Positions 12,801 to 27,786 are shown, counted from the stretch's first letter. The stretch: DNA of 64,000 nucleotides from Latrodectus hesperus (GCA_037975125.1 JAJQOW010000014.1:23831914-23895913), one strand, 5' to 3'. Numbers and translations: made by a program. The notes: a model not told the origin generated them from the letters alone.

Positions 12801-14960
12801 AAAAAAGAGAAATCAACTGTAATGAATAAAAATGGATCATGTACACCATAGTCTAGTATTATGAAACAAATTCTGAGTCACGATAATAATAGTAACACAT
12901 ACAAACTATATCAATCTTTATAAAGATATAGGCGATGTAGAAACATATCAGAAGTTACAAAATTTCCTATAAAAACATGTACCTAATGAAGCATGCAATT
13001 GCTTTGATTTGGAAAGTAAGTGATCTTTTTTTTGCACATGAAGTGCAAAAAATCAATAGCATGAGCCAACAGTTTAAAATGGATTTTAAACCATACTACA
13101 AATATCTATGACCAAAATGGAAATTTAAACTACAAGCTTTTGAACCATAGGCTAGCACACCATAACCCTTTAATTGTCAATTCAGTATGAATTTATGCAG
13201 CCTTAATTGCTTTTGAAACAGACTACAGCAAATAAATCAAAGGCATCACTCTGTGTATAGATATAATTTACTTCATTTTGATATTATTGATGAGTTTATG
13301 CTACTGTATAAGTTATTTCCAAAAGAATAAGAATTCATTTCTCATTAAAAATTTCCTCAACATTTGAATCTTTGCATTCAACATTGAACATAGCACCTCA
13401 ACATTGAAGAGCTTGTAATCACAAATGAATTACAAATTTAATTTCTGAAAAAAACTTAGACATCTTTAATATATAAATTATTTATTATACTAAAATGATT
13501 TTTTTTAATAAATGGAATTTTTTAATGTATTTGTAGCATTTAAAATATTGTGGATTCAACACTTTAATAAAATTAGTAATAAAGTGAAATAAAAATTATT
13601 TCAAGCATTTAAGTATATATACTTGATATAATGATTACACATTCAATCAAAACAGTAAAGTCAAAAAAAGTAATTTAAATATTGAAGAAATCTTTGACAG
13701 TAATAAAATTTTGATAGTACAAAATATAGAATTATAAAAATTAAGAAAAAAATAGTATATATACTTATAATGTATAAACAAATTTCATTCTTCAATCGAT
13801 TCCCAAAAAAACTAACATTTTTTCTACATGTCTGTGACTTTACTTGTAAAAACATGTATTAGATTTATTATCAATATGTACATTAATGATATTAGCCAAT
13901 TTGATAAATACACTACATAGTGATAAAAACATAAATTAAATCAACCTTACTTAAACAAAAAATATAATGGTCTGTTTAAACATTTCAATAATAAAATGCA
14001 TTTCTAGTATTATGTTATTGGACTCTGTTATAGTTGGAATAAAATAGATGTAAATATTCTATGTTAACGATGTTTCAAAGATAGATTAAATTAGATATTT
14101 ATTAGTTATGAGAATTATATGTTCATGATTTTGCTTCCAGCTGGAACCAACAATTAGCAACATCATTTTAATAAGATAAATTCACTGATTTGGTTTGGTA
14201 ACAGAATGGTCATGTTTGTAGCAAGGATTAATCAGATTTTGCATTTTTTGAACAAACCTACACTTTGAAGTGGATGTCAAACCCCTATAAATATACAAGC
14301 CCAAGGTGAGAATAAGGATAAATTTACTAAATAATGATTAAAATATAAAATTCAGTAAATTTATTTCAATGAAAAATTAAAATGTGTGTGATCTGTTATT
14401 GAATATAATGGCTAGAATTGATAACAAATTATGTGATAAATGGATAAAAATGACTCTAAATTCAAATGAATTATTTACTAGTCATTGATGTTTTCCAGAA
14501 TTATGCTTAATTCTAACATGTTTGCAATTTTAAATTCATCTCTTTAGCAGATAAGTACCAAATAAAATTGTCAAAAATGAAATTTTTACAGCCAATTCAA
14601 ACAGAAAGGTATTACCAAATTTACACTTTGTAATAGAAACTTTGATCAGATTATTCTAGAGACAAATGAGCTATACAGCTACATTCTTTGTATAGCAAGA
14701 TTTACTCTTGTTTTATAGTAAATATTAATGAATATTTAATGACACATCTATCAAAAATTTAATATCTATACAGCTTTAATATCTGTTAGCTTTATCTTTA
14801 TAGTTATTTTATATTATATAATTTATTATGTTTTTATAATATTATAATCACACGATTCCAAATATAAAAATAATCAATAAATTTAATATATAGTGTTAGT
14901 AAAACGAATTCAGGAACATGTGTTTATTTAGATAATTAAAGCTCTACATCACAATGTACA
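9804..14960. other. A+T-rich stretch, mostly featureless
   Basis: Apart from a dispersed repeat at 10821-10985 I can support no gene. A plus-strand donor-like gtaagt near 13014 has no convincing exon before it. Confidence 0.55.
10821..10985. repeat. dispersed repeat, direct copy at 34036-34205
   Basis: Shared segments occur in the same order as in 34036-34205: CGATG followed by ATTGCTAAA, then AATAAGTTTT-TCAATAAGTGATAATTATT, TTTTAGTAGTTTCTA and TTTTTAAACAATACA. The copies differ by small gaps and substitutions. The family is unknown and there are no coding remnants. Confidence 0.65.
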
Positions 14961-14962
14961 AC

Positions 14963-15040
14963 AAGTTGGTTGGTTGGATTTTGTATCACAAGGTCCAAAA
15001 ATCAACATATAACAAGAATGCCATGTTACATACAACTACA
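14963..15040. repeat. fragment of a dispersed repeat (copy near 4.22 kb)
   Basis: It contains GTTGGTTGGTTGGATTTTG and AAGGTCC in the same order as the 4.22-kb segment. It is probably a diverged interspersed repeat. Confidence 0.4.
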
Positions 15041-15321
15041 CAAAAAGCCATATATAAGTACAACAACAAATGAATTTCTACATAATCATAAAGTAAGAAT
15101 ACATTATCAGGAAAATTTCCAAGTTGCACCTAGCACCATCTATCTATATTCAACAGGAAAGGTAGGTGTAATTATAATTGTCACACAATATATAATTTTA
15201 CATACATAATTTTTTGTAACATAGATAAATTTCAGGGCTCAAAAATACACTTAGACTTTTCCAAACATTATGTAAGTACAAGAATTTGGTACTTACATAT
15301 TATCCCATCAACCAAATCTGC

Positions 15322-17499
<2,178 letters not shown>

Positions 17500-17500
<1 letters not shown>

Positions 17501-18010
17501 TTCCATCTGGTTGACAGCAACATCAAACCAGGTCCATTAGCCCGAACATCTTCAAACAATGAAGCACAGCCCTAGGGCTAAAAAATAACTGGCATTTATT
17601 TAAACTGATGCAAACCAAAATGTGAACAGGAGCAGCTTGAGTTGCAATGCAGTCTGGATACAGGGGATAAGCTTTATGGCCAGTTATACGACGTTGTACA
17701 TGTGTCCACTTCGAAATCGTGCAAGAGTTGTCTGATGCCTGTTACCAACCCCAATCAGAACAGCATATATCAGGGTGATTTTCTACATACCATACATACA
17801 CAGGGGCTCTCCTCCAAGTAGAACCTAACCTGAGTGGCAATCTCTGAAAAGATAAGTGAGCCACCATGAGCAGTATTTTTATGGCTGCCCTCTCTGGCCA
17901 AACCATCAGCACTCAAGCGATTCAAAATCCAGAAGGGGTTTCCAGTAGTTCGGTCCCCATGCCTCCATCATTCAGATAATAGCTGAATGGAGTTATGACT
18001 ACCACTCAAA
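17500..18010 (-). mobile_element. decayed LINE fragment (RNase H domain and Cys/His tail)
   Basis: In minus-strand frames this block reads AHGGSLIFSEIATQVRFYL and later CPDC-like YPDCIATQAAPVHI. It resembles the end of an RNase H domain and the terminal Cys-x2-Cys...His motif of Jockey/R1-type arthropod LINEs. It is split by stops and frameshifts and has no intact frame. G+C content is clearly above the flanks. Confidence 0.6.
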
Positions 18011-18960
18011 CTCCAAATGTCAGTGCAAACACTCTCAGTTATGCAAAATTTCAAAAATTCCTCAATAACTATTAATTCTGCACAGAGCAATTACTTACAC
18101 AGGATTACATTGCTTTTGAAGAAATATTCTGTAATTACTTGAATAGCAATGTAAATCTTGTGATCACTAACCGATTCAAGAAATTAAAAAGTTACACAAT
18201 TTCAGACTGACCTGATAATCTATACAACTTGGTAATTTATACAACTATACCTTACAACTCACTCAAAATAGTACAAATTGACAGCTATGTGCAGGGGTCA
18301 TATATTCATAAAATGATAATTCTTAATATCAGATAGATTTAAAATCTTAGATTTTCTAATATTAATCTGATTTTTTAACATGACACTTTCAAATTATAAT
18401 AAGGCATTAATTTTAATTGTTTTCATAAACATTCGATCTGATTTATTATCTGATCTGAAGAAATAAGTTTAACTTTTATTTAACATTTTTTGTCATGCAA
18501 TATTTCCAGCAAAATAAAACTTCAAAAATTGAGACAGTTTAAAGGCATATTGATTGGGTTCAAACATTTGAGATTTTTTCCACATTTTTATTCCACATCG
18601 AAATTAAAAAAATTGTGCATAAAAAAAACAGTGAAAAATTTTATATTCATTTAAAAAAAATTATTACTTGAAAACAATATTTATACAAGCAACTTCTCAT
18701 TTTAAAAGAATATAAGAAAATTAGAGTACTTGTCTACTGTTATAAAAATTTATAGACAAGTGATTGTATAACACACTTTAATCAAACACTAATATGTGTG
18801 TGCCTCAGGAAAGAGTGCTACGAGTCACTGGAAGTAAATATTTACAGTTTGCGATGCGTGAATAAAAATACATGGATTATTTTACGCACAGCGTAACCAT
18901 AATATTATAAATTTCATGTATCAGACATTGACAAAACATTTTAACAGTCAAGTCAAGGTT
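18011..18960. other. A+T-rich spacer
   Basis: Nothing recognisable. Confidence 0.5.
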
Positions 18961-18964
18961 AGGT

Positions 18965-19141
18965 TATGACAAAAAACTGTTTTGGAGCTTTATGCTCATA
19001 GGCTTTTAGCTCGCATTGAGTAAGATTGAGTTTTTATTTGAAACACAAACAAAAATTGATTATTATTATTATATGACAGAAATAGTTTTGGAGCTTTATG
19101 CTCGTAGGCTTATAGCTCGCATTGAGTGAGATTGAGTTTTT
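18965..19141. repeat. two-copy tandem duplication, about 107-bp period
   Basis: Copies at 18965-19035 and 19072-19141 share TATGACA, then GTTTTGGAGCTTTATGCTC and TAGCTCGCATTGAGT plus AGATTGAGTTTTT, with few differences. It is a recent local duplication. The purpose is unknown and no open frame spans it. Confidence 0.88.
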
Positions 19142-20554
19142 TCACAAAACTTTAGAACACCATTTTTATAAAATTCTAAATTAATAATTCTCAAAATCAA
19201 GTATTGACAAAAATTGATGGATTCCAGTCAAGTCAAGTCTACTTATAAAATAAACATTTAACTCAATTTTTTCAAAAACACAAGAATTCTATACTTGTGC
19301 CAACATTAACTTATTTTATAACTAGATATTATATGTAGAGTATTCCACTTTCATAGTTCAGAAAAACATAGAAATAGACAAATTATAAGGTTAATTTATC
19401 ACATATGCAATAAATGTCAAATATTTGACAGCCATTGATTCTGTTACATACAGTTATGTTGATAATGACTAGTTTTTTTTTTTAATTTTGACTGAAAATA
19501 GTTTGCCATGCTTGGTCCTATCATAGAGCAAGAGCAATGGGTCCAATGCATAGACATATATTTATATTTATCTTGGTCGTTTGTAGAATCTCAGTTCTTT
19601 CTGCTAAGGTTAAGAAATATCTCATTCCTATTGTTTAATATAAAGATGCTTACATAATATTAATTACTCTTAAGTTGCAATTATTTATTAAATTAGGGTA
19701 ATAATAATGGTTTAGAGTCAAACTTTTTTTAAGAGTGAATAGGATCGAGTCAGAAACCCTCTGCTTTAAGAAACATAGTCTTGCAATTTAATTATCATGG
19801 TGAAGCCTTTCGAAAGTACTTTGATATCGCATAGATGATAACTTTTTAAAGTCTCGTCTAGGATACACCGAGTATTTGGATTACATTATTGATATAAAAA
19901 TAAACTTAGACTCTAAGACTGATTTTTCTGATCATATTTTTCTAATTTTGATATATCTAATTACAGTCTTTTGTTTTTAGAAGATATTTTCACAATTTAA
20001 TTCAATCTGATTTCTTTTAACCATTTATAAGATATGGGATTTATAAATTTCTTTGCTTCGCTAATTTCACTATAATCCAATTTTACTGTTTATTAAATTA
20101 AGCCTTTTCCCGTAAAGAATGAGTATAAATATTTGATATTCTTAAAATCCTTGAAAACGATATTCGAAAAAGAAAAAAGAACTTATTTACACATCCAACT
20201 GTATTACGAAATAAAAAAATGAATATTTTTAGAACAAATAGTGTTATATTCCTTGAAAAAGGGGAACAAAAATTAAATTCTATCATCAAAATTATTTAAA
20301 TTCATTCATAATTTAATTAATTTATAATTAAAAGTATCTTATGAGAAAAGTATTTTATTTGTACTTTGAGATAAAGACGATATTTTTAATTGTAAATGTA
20401 GTAAGTTTATTTTTAAACGGGAATATTCTAAGCCTGATACAACTGATAAAATATAATAATTTTATTGTTATTGTTATGGTTTATATTCCTCAAAGTCTAT
20501 GTGCTAGCAAGACTAAATCCAGGAGGTCGTGAATCCTCAAAAAGTCATAAACAA
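19142..20554. other. A+T-rich spacer
   Basis: No supportable gene. Small open frames here are A+T-rich with no motif. Confidence 0.5.
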
Positions 20555-20594
20555 TAAGAGGTGCAGTATAATAATTATTATACTGCACCTCTTA
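20555..20594. repeat. perfect 40-bp palindrome
   Basis: Two 20-base arms with no loop (arm TAAGAGGTGCAGTATAATAA). It abuts the 3' limit of the LINE fragment at 20596-21560, so it could mark a rearrangement or an inverted-end insertion. Confidence 0.92.
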
Positions 20595-20595
20595 A

Positions 20596-21560
20596 AGATT
20601 AATATGCAGCACTTCTACATAGTGGAGGGAATGTTCAGGTGTGCTCTGTGGAGAAATCTCGAAACACAAAGCAAAATCTGTAATTTTAAGACTAATTGGT
20701 GCAGAGTGAGTTGATAACTTAATTAAAAAACCAGTACCACAGGTACAGTTGTCATCTCTACTGCTATTTGTATAAACCTGGATAGTTGAAGTTGGATTTA
20801 GGTAATGATCACGGGAATAAGTTGGGAAAAGTAATTTGGTCAACCCGGTTTTTTACTAGTCCGAGCACCCATTTCAGTCTGAAAATGTATGCCAGGCAGA
20901 CCCTCCGATGGGTTGATGAATGTCTTAGATTATGTTTCTCTATATCTGGATTCAAGAAGTCCATCAAGTGCAATTTGGAAAGTGGACTATACCTTTTTAA
21001 CCTCTGGGTATTAACCTAGTTTCTGAGGAAGACAGGTTCCATTATGATCTCCGTAGCTATAAAATTTATTAAATACTGAGCAAGGCCCAAGCCTCTTCTC
21101 AAATTTAAGGTCAGAAAGTCAGATTCCTAAAGTACCACATTTAATTACAGAAACTTCTCATACCAGTAATTATTAACCCAGAATTCAACTGTACTTTCTC
21201 TAATTTTGTCAGGTTGATGGTAGATGCACAGAAGTACATTGGAAAGTCACACTTCAATAAGATCTTGATCAGAGAGGTATAGGTATTTCTAAGTGTATAG
21301 TGGCATCAGCTCCCCAGTCTCTGCCTGTGTGTGTTGTGTATTTTAATATATTCAATCACTTTCTGCTCTTTTTTTATCAAATGTTTAATATGTTTATTAA
21401 TCAGTATCTCTTGGTCAAGTACGTATCCCAACTACTTTAGATGTTTATCATATTGGAATCTTTGACCATTTATCACAACATTTGAATGGTAATTGTGTTA
21501 CCGAAGGTTGCATATAAAGCAGCAGGTGGACATTGAAAATTTTTATCGACTCCTTATTTT
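20596..21560 (-). mobile_element. decayed LINE: RT C-terminal part followed by RNase H start
   Basis: Read from high to low coordinates on the minus strand, frames give KHLK-LGYVLDQEILINKHI (the YLG segment after the RT catalytic region). TTLRNTYTSLIKILL and NLTKLEKVQLNSGLIITGM follow, which is typical of R1/Jockey RT ends. Next comes IQVYTNSSRDDNCTCGTG, which matches the YTDGS opening of RNase H with the catalytic Asp replaced by Asn. Stops and frame changes are frequent. The copy is cut at the palindrome at 20555-20594. Confidence 0.72.
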
Positions 21561-21761
21561 CTCAGAACATAATTCTCTGATTGAAATTTCCCCTTTCAGA
21601 GTATTTTAAGCAATTTAAAGGGCAAAAATTTTGCACTATTATACCTTAACAAACCCGTTTTTGTGTCACCTGTTCATTCCGATCGATAAATACATCGAAT
21701 TTCATAATTTATCGGATTATATTGAGGTTAACTATATTACCGTTGTTTTTCGACTTTCATT

Positions 21762-21763
<2 letters not shown>

Positions 21764-21849
<86 letters not shown>
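21764..21849. repeat. (TA)n microsatellite, left of the mariner copy
   Basis: About 85 bp of pure TA. It ends one or two bases before the mariner terminal inverted repeat. Confidence 0.95.
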
Positions 21850-21850
<1 letters not shown>

Positions 21851-21852
<2 letters not shown>

Positions 21853-22707
21853 AATGATCAAATGAAAAGGTACGAAACGACACGGTGGGTACAAATGTAG
21901 ACTTTATTCAAAATATACACCATAGGCTTGAGCTCAAGAATCCCACTGATGAATAAGCCGCAGGATTCCATGTTACCAGAATTCCTGTGGCATTGACGAG
22001 ATCCAGTCCTTCACAGCGTCCGAATTGAAGCACTTCCTTTTCAGGTGTTTCTTCAGTGGACCAAACACATGGAAATTGCAAAGCGACATGTCCGGACTGT
22101 AGGATGGATGGTCCAACGTCTCCCACTTGAACTTGGCCAGTTCCATATGTGTGACTCTGGAGACGTGTAAGCGCATGTTATCTTGGAGAAGAACCATTTC
22201 TTTCGATAGCAGTCCCAGTCTTTTGTTCTTGATTGACCTGAATTGGCATCGAAGTGTCTCACAAAACACATCGGATTTTATAGTTTTACTGTGCTCGTGG
22301 AATTCCACAAGTATCAGGCCTTAAACACCGAAAAAAAAGGTGAGCAACAACTTTCCTGCTCATGCTATGGTTTTGAACATTTTAGGGGCAAATGACGACT
22401 CATGCTTCTAGTGTTTTCTCAGCTTCCTCTGTCAGAAATAGGATAACACTTCGCTGCTCCTCAATCTTCGAATATTGAAACCTGAATGACATCCAATCCT
22501 CATACAGACTGCCGCATCATTTGGACGCCACTTTTGATAAGAATTTCTGCTCTATCCTGCGCACGTGGGCGCCCACCCATGCTTCTATTCCAGTCAGAGA
22601 CTCCAATCATATCACGAGAGATCTCGCTATGTTCTCCCATGGAGGAATATACAGATATTTAACTGTTACGTTTTTATGTCGTTTCGAACCTTTTCATTTG
22701 ATCACCA

Positions 22708-22709
<2 letters not shown>
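21851..22709 (-). mobile_element. deleted mariner (Tc1/mariner) copy inside a TA tract
   Basis: Terminal inverted repeats are visible: 21855-21881 and 22678-22704 match in 26 of 27 positions (core TGATCAAATGAAAAGG). Both ends touch (TA)n arrays, consistent with insertion at TA. The minus strand from 22308 to about 21950 encodes the transposase C-terminal half, including VLLQDNMRLHVSRVTHMELA, HPSYSPDMSLCNFHVFGPLK and PQEFW. In mariner the catalytic residue after SPDL-AP is the Asp of CDF; here it is Asn (LCNF). The N-terminal half (22310-22640) is only recognisable in pieces. The copy is about 860 bp, shorter than a full mariner (about 1.3 kb), and is presumably dead. Confidence 0.86.

Positions 22710-22777
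<68 letters not shown>
22710..22777. repeat. (TA)n microsatellite, right of the mariner copy
   Basis: About 68 bp of pure TA. It is the right half of the array that flanks the mariner element. Confidence 0.95.
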
Positions 22778-22780
<3 letters not shown>

Positions 22781-24729
22781 CATGTGTGTGCGTAGATTAC
22801 TTAATCAAAAAAGTTAAAGATTTTCATTTAATTTATTTTCATTTCATCTTTATTAAAATTTAGTGTAACATTTATTTTCTTATTTCTATAATTTCTAAAG
22901 AGTTTGGAATAACCTTTCTCTGACTTTTACTAACTCGCCTATCTTAACGCAATTTGACTTTCTTTTCTGGAGAAATTAGGAAATAATTGAATTTCAGCTT
23001 ATTTTCAATGCAAGGAGTGCAGACCCCCTAGATTTCTCTAAATTCCTTGTTTTTCATTGTATTGTTTCAATTTCTTTAAAGCTGTCACCAAAATGAAATG
23101 TTTTCTTTATTGGAACTGTTAAATGACAATTCTTTTTAAAGTTGTTCATTGTTTCACCCTCAAGAATACTTACATCGTTTTCTTTTCAATGTCTAGTAAT
23201 TTATTGTGACCTTTAATGTAGAGCACAATTTTGCAGCTATATCTAATGAAATTAAAAATTTGTTTAACTGTAAGTGATTTTTTTTATTAATAATATGATT
23301 TTTTTAATTAGTATTGATTCAATCAATCACTGCTAATGGTTTAAAAATTTAACTGAAAAAGCCTCCAATAGTTTTTTATTTCTAAAGAATAAAATTACAA
23401 GTGTTTAAGAAAGAACTATTTGCTGTTTGATCCACTTTTAAAACTTATACAGAAACACATCGAGAATTTAACAAGATTTTTTTTCATGGTATTGAATTGA
23501 ATGATGCTGTGTGTGTGTGAAATTTTTTACATGATTATATTCTATATTATTTAAATTCATTATAATACTAATATTAATTGAAAAAAAGTGACAGTGTTCA
23601 GTTAGTTATCAGTTGTTTAATCTTGAATTGAATGGAAAAATAATAATAATAACAGTAATTTGATTCTTAGAAAGTCACTCAAAAGAATATCATAACAAAC
23701 GAGTAACTAAACTAAACTACCTATACTTCCGTTATTTGTGAAATTGAATAGCATGGCTATAGCATATGATATTAAAAATACGAAAAAGTAAAATTCAACA
23801 GAAATATGCATTTGAACAATTTGTACACTCAGCAGCTTTATAAACTCACTTATTCTTTGAGGAATAATGAAACTATTCACGTATTGCAAATTTGTTCCTA
23901 ATTTACTTTTTCAGAAAAATCAGTCCTAAGTTCCTTTTTTATGGATTGTTACATTTCTTTTTTTATTAGGAACTGAAAATTTTTTAACATTTAGATACCT
24001 GAGTAATCGGGAGTTTACTGTATCAAAAATATTCTCATTACAAGCGTATAACTTGTAATATATTAAGTATTAACCTAAATATAATAGGTTAATTGATTTT
24101 TGAGAGCGCAAAATCTTTGAAGTTTATTTTCTGAAACCTGAAACAACAAATAAGAAACATATTTCAAAAAGAATATTTCGCTTGACATATTTATTGCTAA
24201 ATTTTCCTTGGCATTTATGAGAAATATAATTACTTTTTAATTAGAAAACCTGTTCTAAACCTAGAGCTTTCAATTTTGAAAGCTAAATTGCATCTTTGTG
24301 AAAATATTAGTCTTTTTATTCCTGCATTTTTTTGCTTGGAAAATGCACCTACCATGGCATGAGAGAATAGGGCTTTTGTTCTCCCTCCCCTTACGAAAAA
24401 GAGAGTCATTAGCTTCGCATTCTACTTTAATTTGAAGATTTCGCCTTGACGAATAATTATTTTCTAAGAATGAATTCCAGCGCAAAATCTGTCATAACAT
24501 TCTGTAAAAAAATAGTTGGGTTTACCATAAATATTAAGCTTTTCTATGAATAATCGGCATTTTTCATATACATGGTTCGAAATATTAATAAAATTTTAAA
24601 GAAAATCTTTGCTACCTATAATTTTTAACAACTAGATCTGTTGCAAATTTATACGTTACTCATGAAGAAAACTTTTTTGAGTATTCCTTTCATTATATTT
24701 TAAATGATTTCAAGGATATCATTATATAA
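22778..24729. other. A+T-rich spacer
   Basis: No supportable gene. A 71-codon minus-strand frame at 24270-24485 has no recognisable motif and no splice context. Confidence 0.5.
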
Positions 24730-24914
24730 CAGGGGTGGCCAATCTCCTCGATAATCATAGCCACTCTGGTACAAATTTTTAAAATTTAGTAATCGGCGTC
24801 GGCTCATATTTTAATTGTAGAGCTTGAACTTCTCTCGAGTACATTTATCGAGAACCGCAAATAATCTTTCAAAGAGCCGCATGTGGCTCGCGAGCCACAG
24901 GTTGGCCACCTCTG
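24730..24914. mobile_element. short hAT-like MITE
   Basis: The ends are inverted: CAGGGGTGGCCAA at 24730 and TTGGCCACCTCTG ending at 24914. Inside, GAGCCGCATGTGGCTCGCGAGCCACA forms further short palindromes. The CAGGGGTGGCCAAC end and the GCGGCTC/GAGCCAC interior are typical of non-autonomous hAT elements in many animals. An 8-bp target-site duplication is not clear. There is no coding capacity. Confidence 0.7.
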
Positions 24915-24993
24915 ATGTATATTCTTAACCATTAATTATACACCTTATTTAATATATTTACAGACAGATTTCAGTTTCTCAATTTAATATATT

Positions 24994-24996
<3 letters not shown>

Positions 24997-25051
<55 letters not shown>
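24997..25051. repeat. (TA)n microsatellite
   Basis: About 55 bp of TA immediately before the element starting at 25052. Confidence 0.95.
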
Positions 25052-25053
<2 letters not shown>

Positions 25054-26090
25054 AGCTGACCCAGCCACGCGTTGCAGTGGCTGAGTTTTTATAATACATT
25101 GAATCAATTTTTTACTAATTCTTGGGTACAATCAAATTAATATTTTCTATAAAAATTTAAAATAGGTTCATTCATATGAGATTAAAAATAAAAAGTTTCG
25201 CAAAAATTTAAAAGTAATAGGTAAAGTATCGAAATTTTGAAATTAAGCACAAATCCACATATACTTTCTGAATTTACATTTTATTCATCTTATATTAAAT
25301 TATAGTTAGTAATCAGTGACTTACTTATAAAATATACTATATAAATTAAAAACATCTAAAAATAAATAGTTATAAATGAGGTAGATAACATTGACATCGA
25401 ACTATTATTTTTTCAATTTTTAATTATTAAAACTAAAAATATTTCCGCGGTATTATACTGAAATAAAAAAAATTAAAAGAATTTATCATTTGAATAAATA
25501 AACTAGATCAAAATGTTCTACTGAATAAATTAATAATTATCAAATTATAAAATTAAAATAATAAAAGGCTGTCAAGAAATACTTACATGTTTTGGAGGTG
25601 GTATGAAAATTAGTAGAGAAAAACAGCAATAAATAAAATTTTATTTTACTATTTATAATATTAAAAATATTCAAACTGAACACGCACAATAATAACACAA
25701 TACAAAGTATAATTATGAAATTGATTCACAAAAAATTGTTATAGTATGATTATACATCATGAAAATATATGTACATCATGAAAATATAATAATAAAAATA
25801 TACGTAAATTCTATATTTAACCACGCGATTGCGCGCGCACGTTAATTTTCTCGAAGATGTATAATCTAGAAAAATAAACATATCGCCATCTGCCGAATAC
25901 CTGTGCAACTTAGATGCTAAACCGCCATCTATTAGGAACTTACAGAACTAAACAATAAATAAACATTAATGTCGTATAATAAATATTGAGAATAATAATT
26001 AAGAGATAAAAACTATTCTATCTTTTAAGTTGGACTATATTATAAATGGTTACAAAATTTTATCAAAATCCGTTCAGTTCTAATATCAAT
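25052..26090. mobile_element. probable non-autonomous element, class uncertain
   Basis: It opens with CTGACCCAGCCACGCGTTGC followed by AGTGGCT, so that AGCCAC and GTGGCT can pair. It closes near 26080 with TTATCAAAATCCGTTCAGTT. Both are motifs that I associate from general familiarity with dispersed arthropod elements, but I cannot name the class. The interior is A+T-rich with no open frame. Confidence 0.33.
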
Positions 26091-26645
26091 TCGCGTCTTC
26101 ATGTCATCTCGTCTTTTCTCGTCCATCACATCGTCGTTCTCTCCCTTCAGCAGTCCGCAAATTCGTAGATGATCGCATGAGACTTGTCTCGGGAGATGCA
26201 CAGAGCGTCTTGCAAGAATCGCATCAGACCAAATGACGTCATTGAGGTCTTAGTTACGTCAGAAAAGAGGTGGAGCGCGAGACGTTTCTAGATTTCGAGC
26301 AGGTTCGAAATATCTGGCACCTTTCCGCGAGACAGCGCTCTCATTGGTTTAAAATTCCATGACGTCAGATACAACGGTTTAGCAACGTAACTCTAAGACA
26401 TCGAGGAGATCACATTTGTCTACTATAAGACGGCGACTGATAGTAGACAATTATTTAATACCGAGTTTATAGTATATATATTATATATTTATAATAGCAG
26501 ACAATCCGATTGAGTCTTCCGCGTGTCCGGCGGCAAACATGTGAGTGGCCCTCTGATGGCGCTTTCAATCCCACAATCGGCCATCCTGATGACACTAGTT
26601 GACCTCAGCATTCGTCTGGAATCAGAATTTCCTGAAATAAAAAAT
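26091..26645 (-). mobile_element. possible LTR or 3' untranslated region of the Gypsy remnant
   Basis: A compositionally distinct, G+C-richer block with several TGACGTCA-like motifs (GACGTCATTG, ATGACGTCAG) and a TATA-like stretch. It lies just downstream of the integrase remnant on the same strand. Position and composition suggest an LTR, but no second LTR is visible to prove it. Confidence 0.32.
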
Positions 26646-27013
26646 GAATAGGAGTAGTAACATGTTTAAGAAAAATCTTTAAGCAGTGTTGTCAATACTC
26701 GTCTAATTCTTTTCAACTCTTGTCCAAATCATCGTCGCTGTGCCTCGAATCTGAGATTCCGTCGTGGAGGACTCCTTTATCTTTATCTGGTTAGAGCATC
26801 GGTAGCTGTATCTTCACTCTCGTCAATGGCCATCTTCAAAAGGAAACGTCTTGAACACATCTCAGTTACTATTCTTTTTTTAAAAAAATTGAAAAGGTAA
26901 CAGTCTGAAATAAAAAGTTTTAGTCTTAAAAAGTAGCAATTATGTGGGTAAAAAAAAAGTCAAAATCAGGAGTTAATCGTCATCGGTGTCTTCTTTTCTC
27001 CTTTCAGAACATT

Positions 27014-27703
27014 TTAAGTTACATCGGGCCAAGGCTTTATGTACTCAGCACAAGTACTAGAAATCAGGAGACCTTCGGTAAAACCAATTTTTTGAACATC
27101 GTAGGTGTCATGGCTTTTAACTTTCATTACTTTGTAGGAGCCTAAATATTTGGGTTTTAACTTGAGACCTGGACCTTGTTGTATACGTTTAATAGTAACA
27201 ATATCATTTAATTTGAATTTTCTTGCTTGTTTTCTTCTTAAATTATAGGTTTTGCGATTTTCATTTTGAACTTTTAAAATTTGTTTTTTAGCTTCTTTTC
27301 TAAGGTTATCGCGATTATTACTGAAATCTGTTCGCATTTCTGCGTCTAAGAGATCGTTAATTATAACATCATTTTTTTGTTTTATTTTTGTACCAAACAA
27401 CAATTCAAATGGTTCTGTGTTAATACTTCTGTGAAAAGTTGAGTTTATAACCTGTTGTACATTACTAACATGCAAATACCATTTAGCTGGGTTGTCTATC
27501 GACAGTTTAGACAGAACAGAAATTATACTGGAGTTAAGGCGCTCTTCTTGACCATTAGCTCTAGGTAAACCGGTGGTTACACAAATATGCTTAATTTCTT
27601 CACGGCGACAATATTCTTCAAAACCATTTGAAGTAAATTTAATAAACTTACTTAAAGAATACTTACTAACTTTTTTATATTGCCACATTTTTAATGAAAA
27701 CAT
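27014..27703 (-). pseudogene. Ty3/Gypsy pol: integrase C-terminal part
   Basis: A 229-codon open frame covering the second half of an integrase core and the C-terminal domain. Visible motifs are TTGLPRANGQEERLNSSII (the GLP-x-NGQ-x-ER signature after the second catalytic Asp) and KWYLHVSNVQQVINST. RSINTEPFELLFGT follows, then a basic linker and QQGPGLKLKPKYLGSYKV with STCAEYIKPW at the end. The HHCC finger and the first catalytic Asp are missing on the 5' side, where the match fades near 27.7 kb. No RT or protease remains nearby. It is a truncated but only lightly decayed copy. Confidence 0.85.
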
Positions 27704-27786
27704 TTATAATCAAATTTTCTTCAATAACAATAGAAGTACACAAATTTGGATGTGGATTACAGCCAATATTTAAAAACATAAAATTG

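Noticed and set aside
21631..22817. Frames with long Ile-Tyr runs
   Set aside because: These are translations of (TA)n microsatellites.
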